The translations under genes and the position numbers were made by a program. The notes under the pieces are model-generated. The model made no database searches, had not been told where the DNA came from, and worked only from the letters and a program-made list of their open reading frames with translations. A stretch of 20,760 bases of DNA from an uncultured Myxococcales bacterium. Lineage in GTDB: Bacteria > Myxococcota_A > UBA9042. Below are positions 7,298 to 14,997 of this stretch, in pieces (positions within the stretch are counted from its first letter, which is position 1; every line of letters starts with the position of its first letter). The stretch covers positions 1 through 20,760 of the forward strand of contig CALGHC010000450.1 of NCBI GenBank assembly GCA_937915965.1, in the 5' to 3' direction.

Positions 7298-8592
7298 CTG
7301 GCCTCTCCCAGGATCGTTGGGCCGACAGCGGCCGCTAGCAGTGCGAGGGCCAGCAGGGCACCGCTTGCCCAGGGCACGCTGCGTCGCAGCGCAGGGACAC
7401 CCAGCACCAACCAGCCGATCGCCACGCCACAAGCGCCCGCAACCAGGGTTGGCAGCCAGCTCCCGTGCAGCGCCGGGTAGATCACGAGGGCAAGCGCTGG
7501 CAACGCGAGCCGAGCCGACAAGCGCCGCTCAGCATCCGGCGAGGCGCTCGCCCGTGGGGCCAGCCAGCTGACGGTCGCTGTCACCTGCGGCACATGCCGC
7601 TCCAGATCGAGCACTCGCGCGGACGCGTAGAGGCCCACGGCCAAGCCGACGAGGACGGCGACAGCCATCGGCACCGGGGCATGCGAGACGGCCGCGGCGA
7701 CCGCGACCAGCCCGACGAGCGCGAGCAGGGACGCAGGGAAGCGCCGCACCCAGGCACGGGCGACAAAGTGCAGGCCGGGGTCGCCGCCGCTGGCAGCCAT
7801 CCACCTCGGCGGCTCGGCGAGGTGTTCGCTCGGAGCGAACGGTGTGGCGAGGGCCTCCTCGACCACCAACTGGGCTGCATGGGCGACCGGCAACAGCCGC
7901 CGGAACTGCTCCATGACGAAGCCAGCGGCGACGAGCGCGACGAACCCGAAGACAGCCGCCGCCGCGACGGGGGACAGGAGCGCGGGCCGCGCCGCCCATA
8001 CGGCGACCATCAAGGCGGCGGGAATCAAGCCGATCACAAAGCCAAGCGCAGGCGCGTACAACAGCGGCGCCGTCTCAGCTGGACCGAAGGCGCCGCCGCC
8101 GGTCATGCCCTTCCACGCCGCCGAGACGCCGCCGGCGATGTGGCGGGTACTGGCTAGTAGCAGGCCGATCGCCGTCAGGCCGCCGCCTGCAACAGCTGTG
8201 CCGACAACGCAGCCGCCTCGCAACAGGTCATCACTGCCTTCGGGCGAGACCAGGAGCGCGGCCAGCATTCCAAGGGGGACCGGCAGGCTCGCTTCAAGCA
8301 GGGCGGTGGCGCCGCTGACGGCGTGGCGCGCGATCGAGGTCGCCGGTTCGCCGAGCATGCGCCGCACCTGCGCGTGGGGCGGTGCGATCAACAGCGTGAG
8401 GAGCGCGATCGGTAGCGGGAAGGCCGCGGCGGCGCCGAGCAGCAACGCGCGGTCGGGGCGCAGCGCGATCGGGGCGCGAATCAACGCGTAGCCAAAGGCC
8501 AGCCCGAAGACCAGCGCGGTCACTGTCCAAAGCCAGACCAGGAGCGCTGGCACCGGTCGAACCAATTGAGGATGTACATTGGGCTGGGGCAC
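7294..8592 (-). CDS. Polytopic membrane protein, probable ABC permease
   Basis: The product has 432 residues and is dominated by about ten hydrophobic helices, for example LLVWLWTVTALVFGLAFGYA near the N-terminus and a final pair in the last 70 residues. A soluble loop lies around 255-280. I recognise no named permease family. The assignment rests on the four-base overlap with the ABC ATPase gene. The start is GTG 8592, backed by a strong GGAGGT 9 nt upstream; no nearby ATG is in frame. The 117-nt gap to the preceding lipoprotein gene holds only weak GC dyads and no clear promoter, so whether this unit is co-transcribed with the polysaccharide operon is open. Confidence 0.75.
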   Translation of the reverse strand: MPQPNVHPQLVRPVPALLVWLWTVTALVFGLAFGYALIRAPIALRPDRALLLGAAAAFPLPIALLTLLIAPPHAQVRRMLGEPATSIARHAVSGATALLEASLPVPLGMLAALLVSPEGSDDLLRGGCVVGTAVAGGGLTAIGLLLASTRHIAGGVSAAWKGMTGGGAFGPAETAPLLYAPALGFVIGLIPAALMVAVWAARPALLSPVAAAAVFGFVALVAAGFVMEQFRRLLPVAHAAQLVVEEALATPFAPSEHLAEPPRWMAASGGDPGLHFVARAWVRRFPASLLALVGLVAVAAAVSHAPVPMAVAVLVGLAVGLYASARVLDLERHVPQVTATVSWLAPRASASPDAERRLSARLALPALALVIYPALHGSWLPTLVAGACGVAIGWLVLGVPALRRSVPWASGALLALALLAAAVGPTILGEAR

Positions 8593-8601
8593 CGTTCAGC
8601 G

Positions 8602-8607
8602 ACCTCC
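8602..8607 (-). promoter_or_regulatory. Ribosome-binding site fixing the permease GTG start
   Basis: GGAGGT on the minus strand, 9 nt before GTG 8592, is a perfect anti-Shine-Dalgarno match. It supports a GTG start where no ATG is available. Confidence 0.65.
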
Positions 8608-8709
8608 GGGGCGGCAGTTTGCCCGACAGAGCCGCGGTCGTCGAGGCGAGCCGGCGAGCGCGTCCCGCGCCATGCTTTCGGTTCCAGGACTTGGGGCGCC
8701 CGCCGCAGG

Positions 8710-10080
8710 TCAGGCCGGCGGCTGTGGTGAATCTGTGCTGGGGGAAATGGGCCCTCGCTGGACGCCGCCGGCGATCTCGCCCCACAGGAAGCGTTCGCCG
8801 CCGTAGATCTCTCGCGTCACCATCACGAACCACAGCGTCGGGGCTGCCGCGGGGGTGAGCGGGAAGTCCGCGTGCCAGCGTGGCGAGTACACCAGGGGGC
8901 CTTCCTCAAGGCACGACAACTGGGCGAATTGACCGAGGAAGGCACGCGCCTCGTCGTTGCGGCCCAGGCGGTGGTGAACCAGACCGATCGCCAGCGACCC
9001 TTCGACGAACCAGGTCTCCGGCGGTGACTCGATGTACGGGCGCCAGGCTGTCCAGCCGTCGAGGTCGAAACGGTGATGGCGGTCGACCCATTCGAGCAGG
9101 CTGTCGGCGTCGTGTGGGCGTCGCTGTGCGACGGCGTACAGCGCGGTCCACACACCGGCGGCGTCGAGGGCGCTCTCTGGGTCGTGGCCCGTGACCGAGG
9201 TGCCACCCAGCTGTCGGCCTTGGGCATAGCGCTCTTGTCGGTGCATGAAGAGATTCGCCTCGACCGCGCTGCCTACGGTGTCGACGCCGGCCAGGATCGC
9301 CCACCGTCCGCTGGGGTCTGCCGCCGCGAGGGCGTGGAGGGCGAACCAGGTGTCGACCTGATGCTCCGTGGAGGCCCAATCCGCGACGAACTGGGGGTCG
9401 AATCGTTGGGCGTCCAGCCAGCGACCAAAGCCGCCCCGAACCAGCCCGGTCTGCGGGTCGCGCTGGCGCAGCAGCCATTCGCCGCCGCGAATCGCAGGCA
9501 GAAGCATGTGGGGGTCGCCGAATCGCTCCACGTAGCGGGCAAAGGCATACACACACCATGCGACCGCACCGCTGCGCACATACTGGAAATTGTAGAAGCC
9601 GTCGCCTTGGATCTCAAATGAGAATCCCCATGCGCCGTCCGGACGCTGTAGCGCCGCGAGCGTCTGCAGGATTCGCCTCGCCCCGGCGCGGTCGCCCTCC
9701 GCCGTGAGCATCAGCGCCGCCAGCGCGTCGTCGTATACGAAGCTGCGCCCAGAGAGGTGCTCGAGACCCTCGCCGCCAGGGTGGCGCTGCGGATCGGGGT
9801 AGCTGACCACGGCCTGGCTGTCGGCTGGCGCAGCCCGCGGCAGGAAGGGCACTGGCCGTCCGTCGAAATCGACGTCGTACATGGGGCGCGCGCGGAAGCC
9901 GCGAAACACCAGGGATGCCCGTGCCTTCTCCGCCTGCACCCGCGGGTCGGCGGCCGCACACGGCCCCTCGGTCGGTCGACCAATCGGCGCGCCGCAGCTG
10001 CCCAGCGCGGTGGCGAGCGACAGCGTCGCAAACAGCCGGGAGAGGCGGTTGAGGCGGCTCGGCTGCCGGGACCCTCTCAC
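8710..10080 (-). CDS. Lipoprotein with alpha/alpha-toroid (six-hairpin glycosidase-like) fold
   Basis: The product has 456 residues. GTG 10080 overlaps the glycosyltransferase stop (GTGA). A basic N-terminus, a hydrophobic stretch and lipobox ALGSC predict lipidation at C29 and location at a periplasm-facing membrane surface. The rest consists of repeating helical hairpins. It includes SFVYDDALAALML, LQRPDGAWGFSFE, WASTEHQVDTWFALHAL and ESPPETWFVEGSLAIGLVHH. This pattern of Trp/Gly-rich loops after hydrophobic helices is typical of alpha/alpha-toroid glycoside hydrolases, lyases and epimerases. Acidic residues in the DD, STEH and ETWF segments are candidate catalytic groups but unproven. As last gene of the polysaccharide operon, it probably trims or releases the polymer, as BcsZ or AlgL do in other systems. 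The exact family and substrate are unknown. Confidence 0.72.
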   Translation of the reverse strand: MRGSRQPSRLNRLSRLFATLSLATALGSCGAPIGRPTEGPCAAADPRVQAEKARASLVFRGFRARPMYDVDFDGRPVPFLPRAAPADSQAVVSYPDPQRHPGGEGLEHLSGRSFVYDDALAALMLTAEGDRAGARRILQTLAALQRPDGAWGFSFEIQGDGFYNFQYVRSGAVAWCVYAFARYVERFGDPHMLLPAIRGGEWLLRQRDPQTGLVRGGFGRWLDAQRFDPQFVADWASTEHQVDTWFALHALAAADPSGRWAILAGVDTVGSAVEANLFMHRQERYAQGRQLGGTSVTGHDPESALDAAGVWTALYAVAQRRPHDADSLLEWVDRHHRFDLDGWTAWRPYIESPPETWFVEGSLAIGLVHHRLGRNDEARAFLGQFAQLSCLEEGPLVYSPRWHADFPLTPAAAPTLWFVMVTREIYGGERFLWGEIAGGVQRGPISPSTDSPQPPA

Positions 10081-12575
10081 TGCTCGGGCTCCGGCGGATC
10101 GAGGGCCCTCTCAAGCAGGGGTGCGTAGACGGTCCACAACAGCGTGGTGTCGTAGGGGACCAGATCAGCGTTGGCGAGCCAGCGGCGGATGGTCGGCAGT
10201 CCGGCGAGCCACGGCGGGCCCAGTGACGAGTCGCCGTCTGCCAGGTCGCCGGCCACGTAGACATGCTTGTAGGCGTCGTCGTGCACAATTGCCGGGCTGA
10301 CATTCGGGATGCCGTAGCGCGCCAGCACCTTGTCGCCTTCGGGCAGGGTGTCGATCTGGAACTCCGCTCGGACCTCGCCTGGCTCCTCGGCGACGATGAC
10401 ATCGAACCAGAAATGGTAAGAAACCTCTTTGTCGCCCTGCACAAGAATCGGGTGGCTGTTCTCGAGCTCAACACCCTTGCGCACCGCAGCGACGCGGCCG
10501 CTCTCGTGCACGTAGATGATACCCGGCCCCTCCAGGTCCCATGTGCGGCCGTTCTCCGCTTCCCAACGCTCCTTGATCCATTCGGCGAGCTCCGGGTCGT
10601 CCGCCAGGTCCCAGACCGGCCGGCCAGCCCACCCAGTCCAGCGCAGGTGCAACAGCCGCTCCATGCGGCGCCGACTGTCGTAGTCCGTTGGGGTCGCGAA
10701 CGAGTTGAATTCGGCCATCAGCCGGCCGCCGCCGCGAACGAACTTCTCGATCGCGTCGAGCTCGGATGGTTTCAGGCCGCCAAAGATCTCACGCGACAAC
10801 TCGATGCCTTCAATCTGCAGACTTCTCCCCTTCATGTCGTCGGTATAGACGCCGTACGTGTCGGCCAGGTAGAGGAAGTTTCGCCCGGCGAGATCCTGGT
10901 CGTCGAGGAGATGCCATTTGTCGTTGCGTGGGTCGTAGCCGACGTAGTCGTCAGCGAGGTCCCAGAGCAGCCGTCCGCTGGGCGGGGCCACTTTGTGGTG
11001 CGACAACAACCACATCAGCCGTTGGTGCTCGCGGTAATTCTCGAATGGCACCGTCTTGTTGACGATCACCACCTTGGCGTCGGATTTCGGTCGCACGAGC
11101 CAACCGATCGGCATCGCCAGCATCGTGACCACGAGGCCGGTGACGATGATCGGCAACAGATACAACGGGCGGTCCTTTTGACGCTCGCCACCGGCAAAGC
11201 CCGTGCGCGTCATCTTGCCCCAGGCCTTGTTGCCAGCGATGTGCCGGAACATGCCCCGGATTCGGAACATCAAGACCATCTGCCGGTAGCCGAAGTTCTC
11301 AGCGAAGGCGACGACAAGCAGGCGCCACACGTCGCCTGACTGCCGGAAGAACGACAGCGACAGCTCCTCAAGCACGATGCCGCCAAGGGACAACAGGAAG
11401 CCGCTGAAGAACGCGAGCAAGAAAAAGAGCGATGTGAACAGCGGCTCAAGGGCGCCCACGATGAGCAGAATCGTGAAGTAGATATAGCCGAACAGTTCAA
11501 TAATCGGGCCGATTAGCTCGAATACGAAGTAGAAGGGCATGACGCCGATGCCGACGCTACCATAGCGCGGGTTGAAGGCCATGCGCCGGTGTCGCCACAG
11601 CGTGTCCATCAGGCCGCGCTGCCAGCGGTCGCGTTGGGCGCCGAGGATCTTGAAGGTCTCAGGGCCCTCGGTGAAGCTGACTGGATCGGGCAGGTGGCGG
11701 ATCGCCCGGCCCTGCAGCCACTGCGGCACGTCGTGGCGCAATCGGGCGACCAGCTCCATGTCTTCGCCGACCGTGTCGGGGGCGTAGCCGCCGGCCTTGA
11801 TCAGCGCGCTGCGGCGGAAGAGGCCGAACGCACCAGAGACGATCAGGTTGCCGCCCAGACCGTCCCAGCCCAACCTTCCGACGAGGAACGCCCGCAGGTA
11901 CTCAACCACCTGGAAGCGAGGCAGCCAGCGCTCGGGCAGGCCGATTCCCTTGAGCTGGCCGCGTTCGATGGTGCAGCCGTTGGCGATGCAGAGCGTGCCG
12001 CCGACGGCGACGACGTCCAGGTCGGTCAGGAAGGGCCGGACCAGCCGAAGCAGGGCGTCGGGCACGATCAGCGTGTCTGCGTCGATGACGCAGACCAGAG
12101 GATAGCGAGCGGCGTTGATGCCGCAGTTCAACGCATCGCTCTTGCCGCCGTTCTCCTTGTCGATGACGATGAGCCTGCGGTTGACCGCAGAGCGGTAGGT
12201 CGCGCGGATGGTCTTGCAGGGCAGGTCGATCCGGATGTCGATCGGCACCGCCTCGAGCGCGAACGCCGCACGCAGCGCGGCCATGGTGCTGTCCGTCGAG
12301 CCGTCGTTGATGACCACGACCTCGTGCTCTGGGTAGCGCAGCGCCAGCAGGGCGCGAACACTGTCGACGACAGTCATCTCTTCGTTGTAGGCCGGGCAAA
12401 GGATCGAGATCGGCAGCGTGGCGCGGCCGCGAAGGTTCACCGACTCCGGCGAGCTGCCCTCAAGATCGCGGCGCACCCGGATCACGCCGACCACCGCCGA
12501 GGCGAACTGCGCGATGTAGCCCGCCGTCAGCGTGACGAAATAGAGCAGCACGACCATGTTGAGGATATCGATCAC
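10077..12575 (-). CDS. Processive family-2 glycosyltransferase with large C-terminal periplasmic domain
   Basis: The product has 832 residues. GTG 12575 follows AGAGGA; Met7 is an alternative start. One helix (5-32) precedes the GT2 catalytic domain (about 52-330) with DGS (91-93), DAD (165-167), ED (271-272) and QRDRW (314-318). These are the D,D,D,QxxRW residues of processive synthases such as PgaC, NodC, hyaluronan synthase and BcsA. Helices at about 350-375, 377-404 and 474-494 enclose a cytoplasmic segment ending WGKMTRTGF. Four helices place residues 498-832 outside the cytoplasm. This tail has a Rossmann-like pattern (VVIVNKTV, YLADTYGVYTDD, FVRGGGRLMAEFNSF) and RWTGWAGRPVWDLAD. It resembles glutamine-amidotransferase-like folds, but I cannot name the family. 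No PilZ domain is visible. The gene lies 15 nt after the HEAT gene. Confidence 0.87.
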   Translation of the reverse strand: MIDILNMVVLLYFVTLTAGYIAQFASAVVGVIRVRRDLEGSSPESVNLRGRATLPISILCPAYNEEMTVVDSVRALLALRYPEHEVVVINDGSTDSTMAALRAAFALEAVPIDIRIDLPCKTIRATYRSAVNRRLIVIDKENGGKSDALNCGINAARYPLVCVIDADTLIVPDALLRLVRPFLTDLDVVAVGGTLCIANGCTIERGQLKGIGLPERWLPRFQVVEYLRAFLVGRLGWDGLGGNLIVSGAFGLFRRSALIKAGGYAPDTVGEDMELVARLRHDVPQWLQGRAIRHLPDPVSFTEGPETFKILGAQRDRWQRGLMDTLWRHRRMAFNPRYGSVGIGVMPFYFVFELIGPIIELFGYIYFTILLIVGALEPLFTSLFFLLAFFSGFLLSLGGIVLEELSLSFFRQSGDVWRLLVVAFAENFGYRQMVLMFRIRGMFRHIAGNKAWGKMTRTGFAGGERQKDRPLYLLPIIVTGLVVTMLAMPIGWLVRPKSDAKVVIVNKTVPFENYREHQRLMWLLSHHKVAPPSGRLLWDLADDYVGYDPRNDKWHLLDDQDLAGRNFLYLADTYGVYTDDMKGRSLQIEGIELSREIFGGLKPSELDAIEKFVRGGGRLMAEFNSFATPTDYDSRRRMERLLHLRWTGWAGRPVWDLADDPELAEWIKERWEAENGRTWDLEGPGIIYVHESGRVAAVRKGVELENSHPILVQGDKEVSYHFWFDVIVAEEPGEVRAEFQIDTLPEGDKVLARYGIPNVSPAIVHDDAYKHVYVAGDLADGDSSLGPPWLAGLPTIRRWLANADLVPYDTTLLWTVYAPLLERALDPPEPEQ

Positions 12576-12590
12576 TCGCTTGGATCCTCT

Positions 12591-13655
12591 TTAGCTGCCT
12601 TCGGCCGACAGACGGTGCTCGGCTAGAGCGCTTGACGCGTTGCTGTTGCCCCGCGCGGCGGCGGCGCGCAATGCCGCCAGGCCTTGGGCGCCGCAACGGC
12701 TCAGTGCCAGCGCGCCATTGTGGCGCACCCACTCCGCGTCGTCATCGAGCAGTTTGGCGATCGCCTCGGCGGCGCCTTCGCCGCCGAGGGATGCGCACGT
12801 GCGGACCGCTGCCGAGCGGACCTCCCAGAACTCGTCATTAAGGGCCGACAAGCACGCCGGTAGGGCGGCTGGATCACCGATCTCGTCGAGCGAACGCAGC
12901 GCCTGGATGCGCACCTCGACGTCCTCATCGGTGACGCCTTCGATCAGCGTATCGAGGGCCTCACGGGCATGGGCCCGACCGAAGGCTCCCATGATGACCT
13001 CGCGGAGCTCTGCCCGGTCGGTCTTTGCCAGGTCGCGCAGCGCCTCAACTGGGAACGGCTCGGCGATGGCGAGCGCCTCGACCACCCGCAGGCGCGACAG
13101 TCGGCCGTCTTCGGCGATCAGCCGCAGGGCGACGAGCGCCTCCTCGCTGCGGCCCAACCCGCAGAGCGCCTCGAAGGCCGCCAGCCGAACCTCAGGGGAA
13201 TCGTCCTTGATCAACTCGGCGAGCTGGTCGACCGGGTCGTTGAGCGCCCGTGACTCGCGGATCACCCGCAACCGCTCCCAGGGGCGCTTGAGAGCGCTCG
13301 CTCGTGCAGCCTCGGCCAGCCCCGATTCCAGATACAATCTTCGCAGGCCGCCGACAGACTCGACTGGTACGTACTCGGCCAATTCGGTCAATAGACGCCG
13401 GGCGATGTCGGCCGGCAGGCCCCGGATCAACCGAAGCATACGCTGGTGCAGCCCCTCGTCGTTCGCGTCCAGGATGTTGGCCAGCTCGTCTGCGATCTCT
13501 TTGCGGGCGCGCTCGTGACTCTCCTCGCGGCTGATCGCCCGCCGGCGCATCACCAGCAGAAGCAGAAGCGTCGCCACGATGATCGCGATCTCGAAGACCA
13601 CGATGATCAAGACGACAAACTCGCCGAAACTGAGGCGGCCGAACCACTCGCTCAC
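12591..13655 (-). CDS. Membrane-anchored HEAT-repeat protein
   Basis: The product has 354 residues. GTG 13655 shares GTGA with the stop of the outer-membrane protein gene. One strongly hydrophobic helix (about 9-32, FGEFVVLIIVVFEIAIIVA) is followed by RRR, predicting an N-out anchor and a cytoplasmic body. The body (about 50-345) is alpha-helical, and from about 140 on it shows repeating HEAT/PBS-lyase-like units such as DDSPEVRLAAFEALCGLG, DEDVEVRIQALRSLDEIGD and DDDAEWVRHNGALALSRCG. HEAT arrays are protein-binding scaffolds. Its place between the synthase and the outer-membrane duct suggests it organises or regulates the synthase from the cytoplasmic face. A longer in-frame reading starting inside the upstream gene is antisense-like in composition and rejected. 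Confidence 0.82.
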   Translation of the reverse strand: MSEWFGRLSFGEFVVLIIVVFEIAIIVATLLLLLVMRRRAISREESHERARKEIADELANILDANDEGLHQRMLRLIRGLPADIARRLLTELAEYVPVESVGGLRRLYLESGLAEAARASALKRPWERLRVIRESRALNDPVDQLAELIKDDSPEVRLAAFEALCGLGRSEEALVALRLIAEDGRLSRLRVVEALAIAEPFPVEALRDLAKTDRAELREVIMGAFGRAHAREALDTLIEGVTDEDVEVRIQALRSLDEIGDPAALPACLSALNDEFWEVRSAAVRTCASLGGEGAAEAIAKLLDDDAEWVRHNGALALSRCGAQGLAALRAAAARGNSNASSALAEHRLSAEGS

Positions 13656-14875
13656 AGCCGCCCCCTCAGCGAGACCACGAGATCCCAAGCGGTGACCCCC
13701 GTGCTCAGCGGCTGGATCATCGTCGCCAGGACCCGAATCCCCCAGCGGTTCGAGAACCACTGGTCGGTTCCGACGACCAACGAGAAGAGCGATTCGTCCA
13801 ACGAGGTCAGAGCGCGGGCCGAGAAGGCGCCGTCCTGGCCGAGGTAGGCCCACATGAACCATGCCTGCCGGACGCTGTGCTGCCAGCGGGCCTTGGCGAA
13901 AGCCGTGTAGCCCATCTGGCCGGTTGTCTGGAAGACAAAGAGCAAGCCCGGAGTGAGAGACAGGCGGCCGGCGATGATCGTCGCCTGTGGACCGACGCTG
14001 ATCACGCCTTGCGTGTATTGGGCATAGCGAAGCCACGCGCCGAGCAAGAAGTGATCCGTGATGAACGCGCGCACATCGAGCCAGGCGTCAAAGACCGGCA
14101 GGAAATCACCGGTCACAGGGTGGACGCCCAGGTGAACCGTGCCGCCAAAGGGGGCCCGCTGGAAGTACAACTCGGACAAGAGACCGTACGCCGTGGACAG
14201 GGTGCGATCCTCGGCGACCAGGCCACCGAGCAGCGCGAGGCTTGGGTTGAACTGATAGACGGCGCTGGCCTGACCGCGGTGCCAGATCTGGGTGCCCCAC
14301 AAGGTGATGCCGTAGAGCCCCTCGACCAACCAGGGCCGCTCCGCCTTGGCGAGCATGGCGTCGAGCTCTTCGGGGATGGTGACGCCTGGGCGAATCTGCC
14401 GGCGGGCGGCGGCAGGGTCACCCAGCTGCAGATACAGCCAGACGAGTCGCTGCACGATCATCGGGTCGGCTTCACCGCGAAGCTGGGCCTCGCGGTACCA
14501 ACGCACGGCTTGATCAAAGTCGCGGCGGACCAGCTGAACCTGTGCCAGTAGCAGGATCGCGCCGGTGTCGAAGTGGTTGCGTTCCCACACCGCCGTCGCT
14601 TCGGTGACGGCCTCGTCGTTGCGCCCGCGCCAGAACAGAAGGCGCGCGCGCTGCAGGCGGACCTCGTCGTCGCGGGGATGATCGGTGAGGATCGCCTCGG
14701 TCATGGCCAGGGCGCGGTCGAAATGACGACCACGTACGAGCGCCTGCACAGCAGACAGGTCGGCCTCGCCCGCCGGGGGCGGCGCCGCGGCCAGGGCCGG
14801 GGCTGCTGTCGCCAGCAGGATCGCCATCAGGACGGCCGCCATGGCATTGGTCCCGAACCGCCCGCGTAGGCCCAT
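13652..14875 (-). CDS. YaiO-like outer-membrane beta-barrel protein with N-terminal TPRs
   Basis: The product has 407 residues. ATG 14875 follows a purine-rich GAGGTGAAGGAAG. A Sec signal peptide ends near ALAA (about 30). Residues about 38-162 form TPR-like helices (LVRGRHFDRALAMTEAIL, LVRRDFDQAVRWYREA). Residues about 183-407 alternate hydrophobic and polar positions with many Gly/Tyr/Trp residues and short turns, as in a small outer-membrane barrel. The order TPR then barrel is that of YaiO and, at larger scale, of PgaA, BcsC and PelB, which carry polysaccharide across the outer membrane. As first gene of the four-gene operon it is the likely export duct. The barrel does not end in the usual Phe (it ends GRL), which is a minor oddity. 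The YaiO assignment is by architecture. Confidence 0.78.
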   Translation of the reverse strand: MGLRGRFGTNAMAAVLMAILLATAAPALAAAPPPAGEADLSAVQALVRGRHFDRALAMTEAILTDHPRDDEVRLQRARLLFWRGRNDEAVTEATAVWERNHFDTGAILLLAQVQLVRRDFDQAVRWYREAQLRGEADPMIVQRLVWLYLQLGDPAAARRQIRPGVTIPEELDAMLAKAERPWLVEGLYGITLWGTQIWHRGQASAVYQFNPSLALLGGLVAEDRTLSTAYGLLSELYFQRAPFGGTVHLGVHPVTGDFLPVFDAWLDVRAFITDHFLLGAWLRYAQYTQGVISVGPQATIIAGRLSLTPGLLFVFQTTGQMGYTAFAKARWQHSVRQAWFMWAYLGQDGAFSARALTSLDESLFSLVVGTDQWFSNRWGIRVLATMIQPLSTGVTAWDLVVSLRGRL

Positions 14876-14927
14876 CTTCCTTCACCTCAGTCGCCGCAAT
14901 CCGCACGGCAGCAATAGTGTCGCCATG

Positions 14928-14945
14928 TTTGCAACATTGTTCAAA
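14928..14945. promoter_or_regulatory. Operator-like imperfect palindrome upstream of the polysaccharide operon
   Basis: On the minus strand the site reads TTTG-AACA-A-TGTT-(G)-CAAA, two nested dyads with one extra base. It is an AT-rich island within GC-rich DNA, 53 nt before ATG 14875. A weak -35/-10 pair (TTGAAC, 17 nt, GACACT) overlaps it on the minus strand. It therefore looks like a promoter-operator for the exopolysaccharide-type operon, but no regulator gene is present to pair with it. Confidence 0.35.
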
Positions 14946-14950
14946 TTCTC

Positions 14951-14975
14951 GGTCGGCGTCGTCGAGGTGCCGACC
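14951..14975 (-). terminator. Terminator-like hairpin after ribE
   Basis: A perfect 7-bp inverted repeat, GGTCGGC / GCCGACC, with an 11-nt loop begins 23 nt past the ribE stop. GAGAATTTGA follows on the minus strand, giving only a weak T-run. It probably marks the end of the rpmF-to-ribE transcript and insulates the polysaccharide operon. Confidence 0.45.
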
Positions 14976-14997
14976 AGTAGCTCCCCGGGGCAGGGAG

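Noticed and set aside
10263..12626. Two long plus-strand frames opposite the glycosyltransferase
   Set aside because: They mirror the codon bias of a protein with complete GT2 motifs on the minus strand and encode no recognisable domain.
13656..14036. N-terminal extension of the HEAT protein into the YaiO-like gene
   Set aside because: The extension is a shadow of the barrel gene. GTG 13655 directly precedes the membrane anchor and forms a GTGA overlap.
8710..14875. Cyclic-di-GMP control through a PilZ domain in the polysaccharide operon
   Set aside because: No RxxxR...DxSxxG pattern was found by eye in any of the four proteins.
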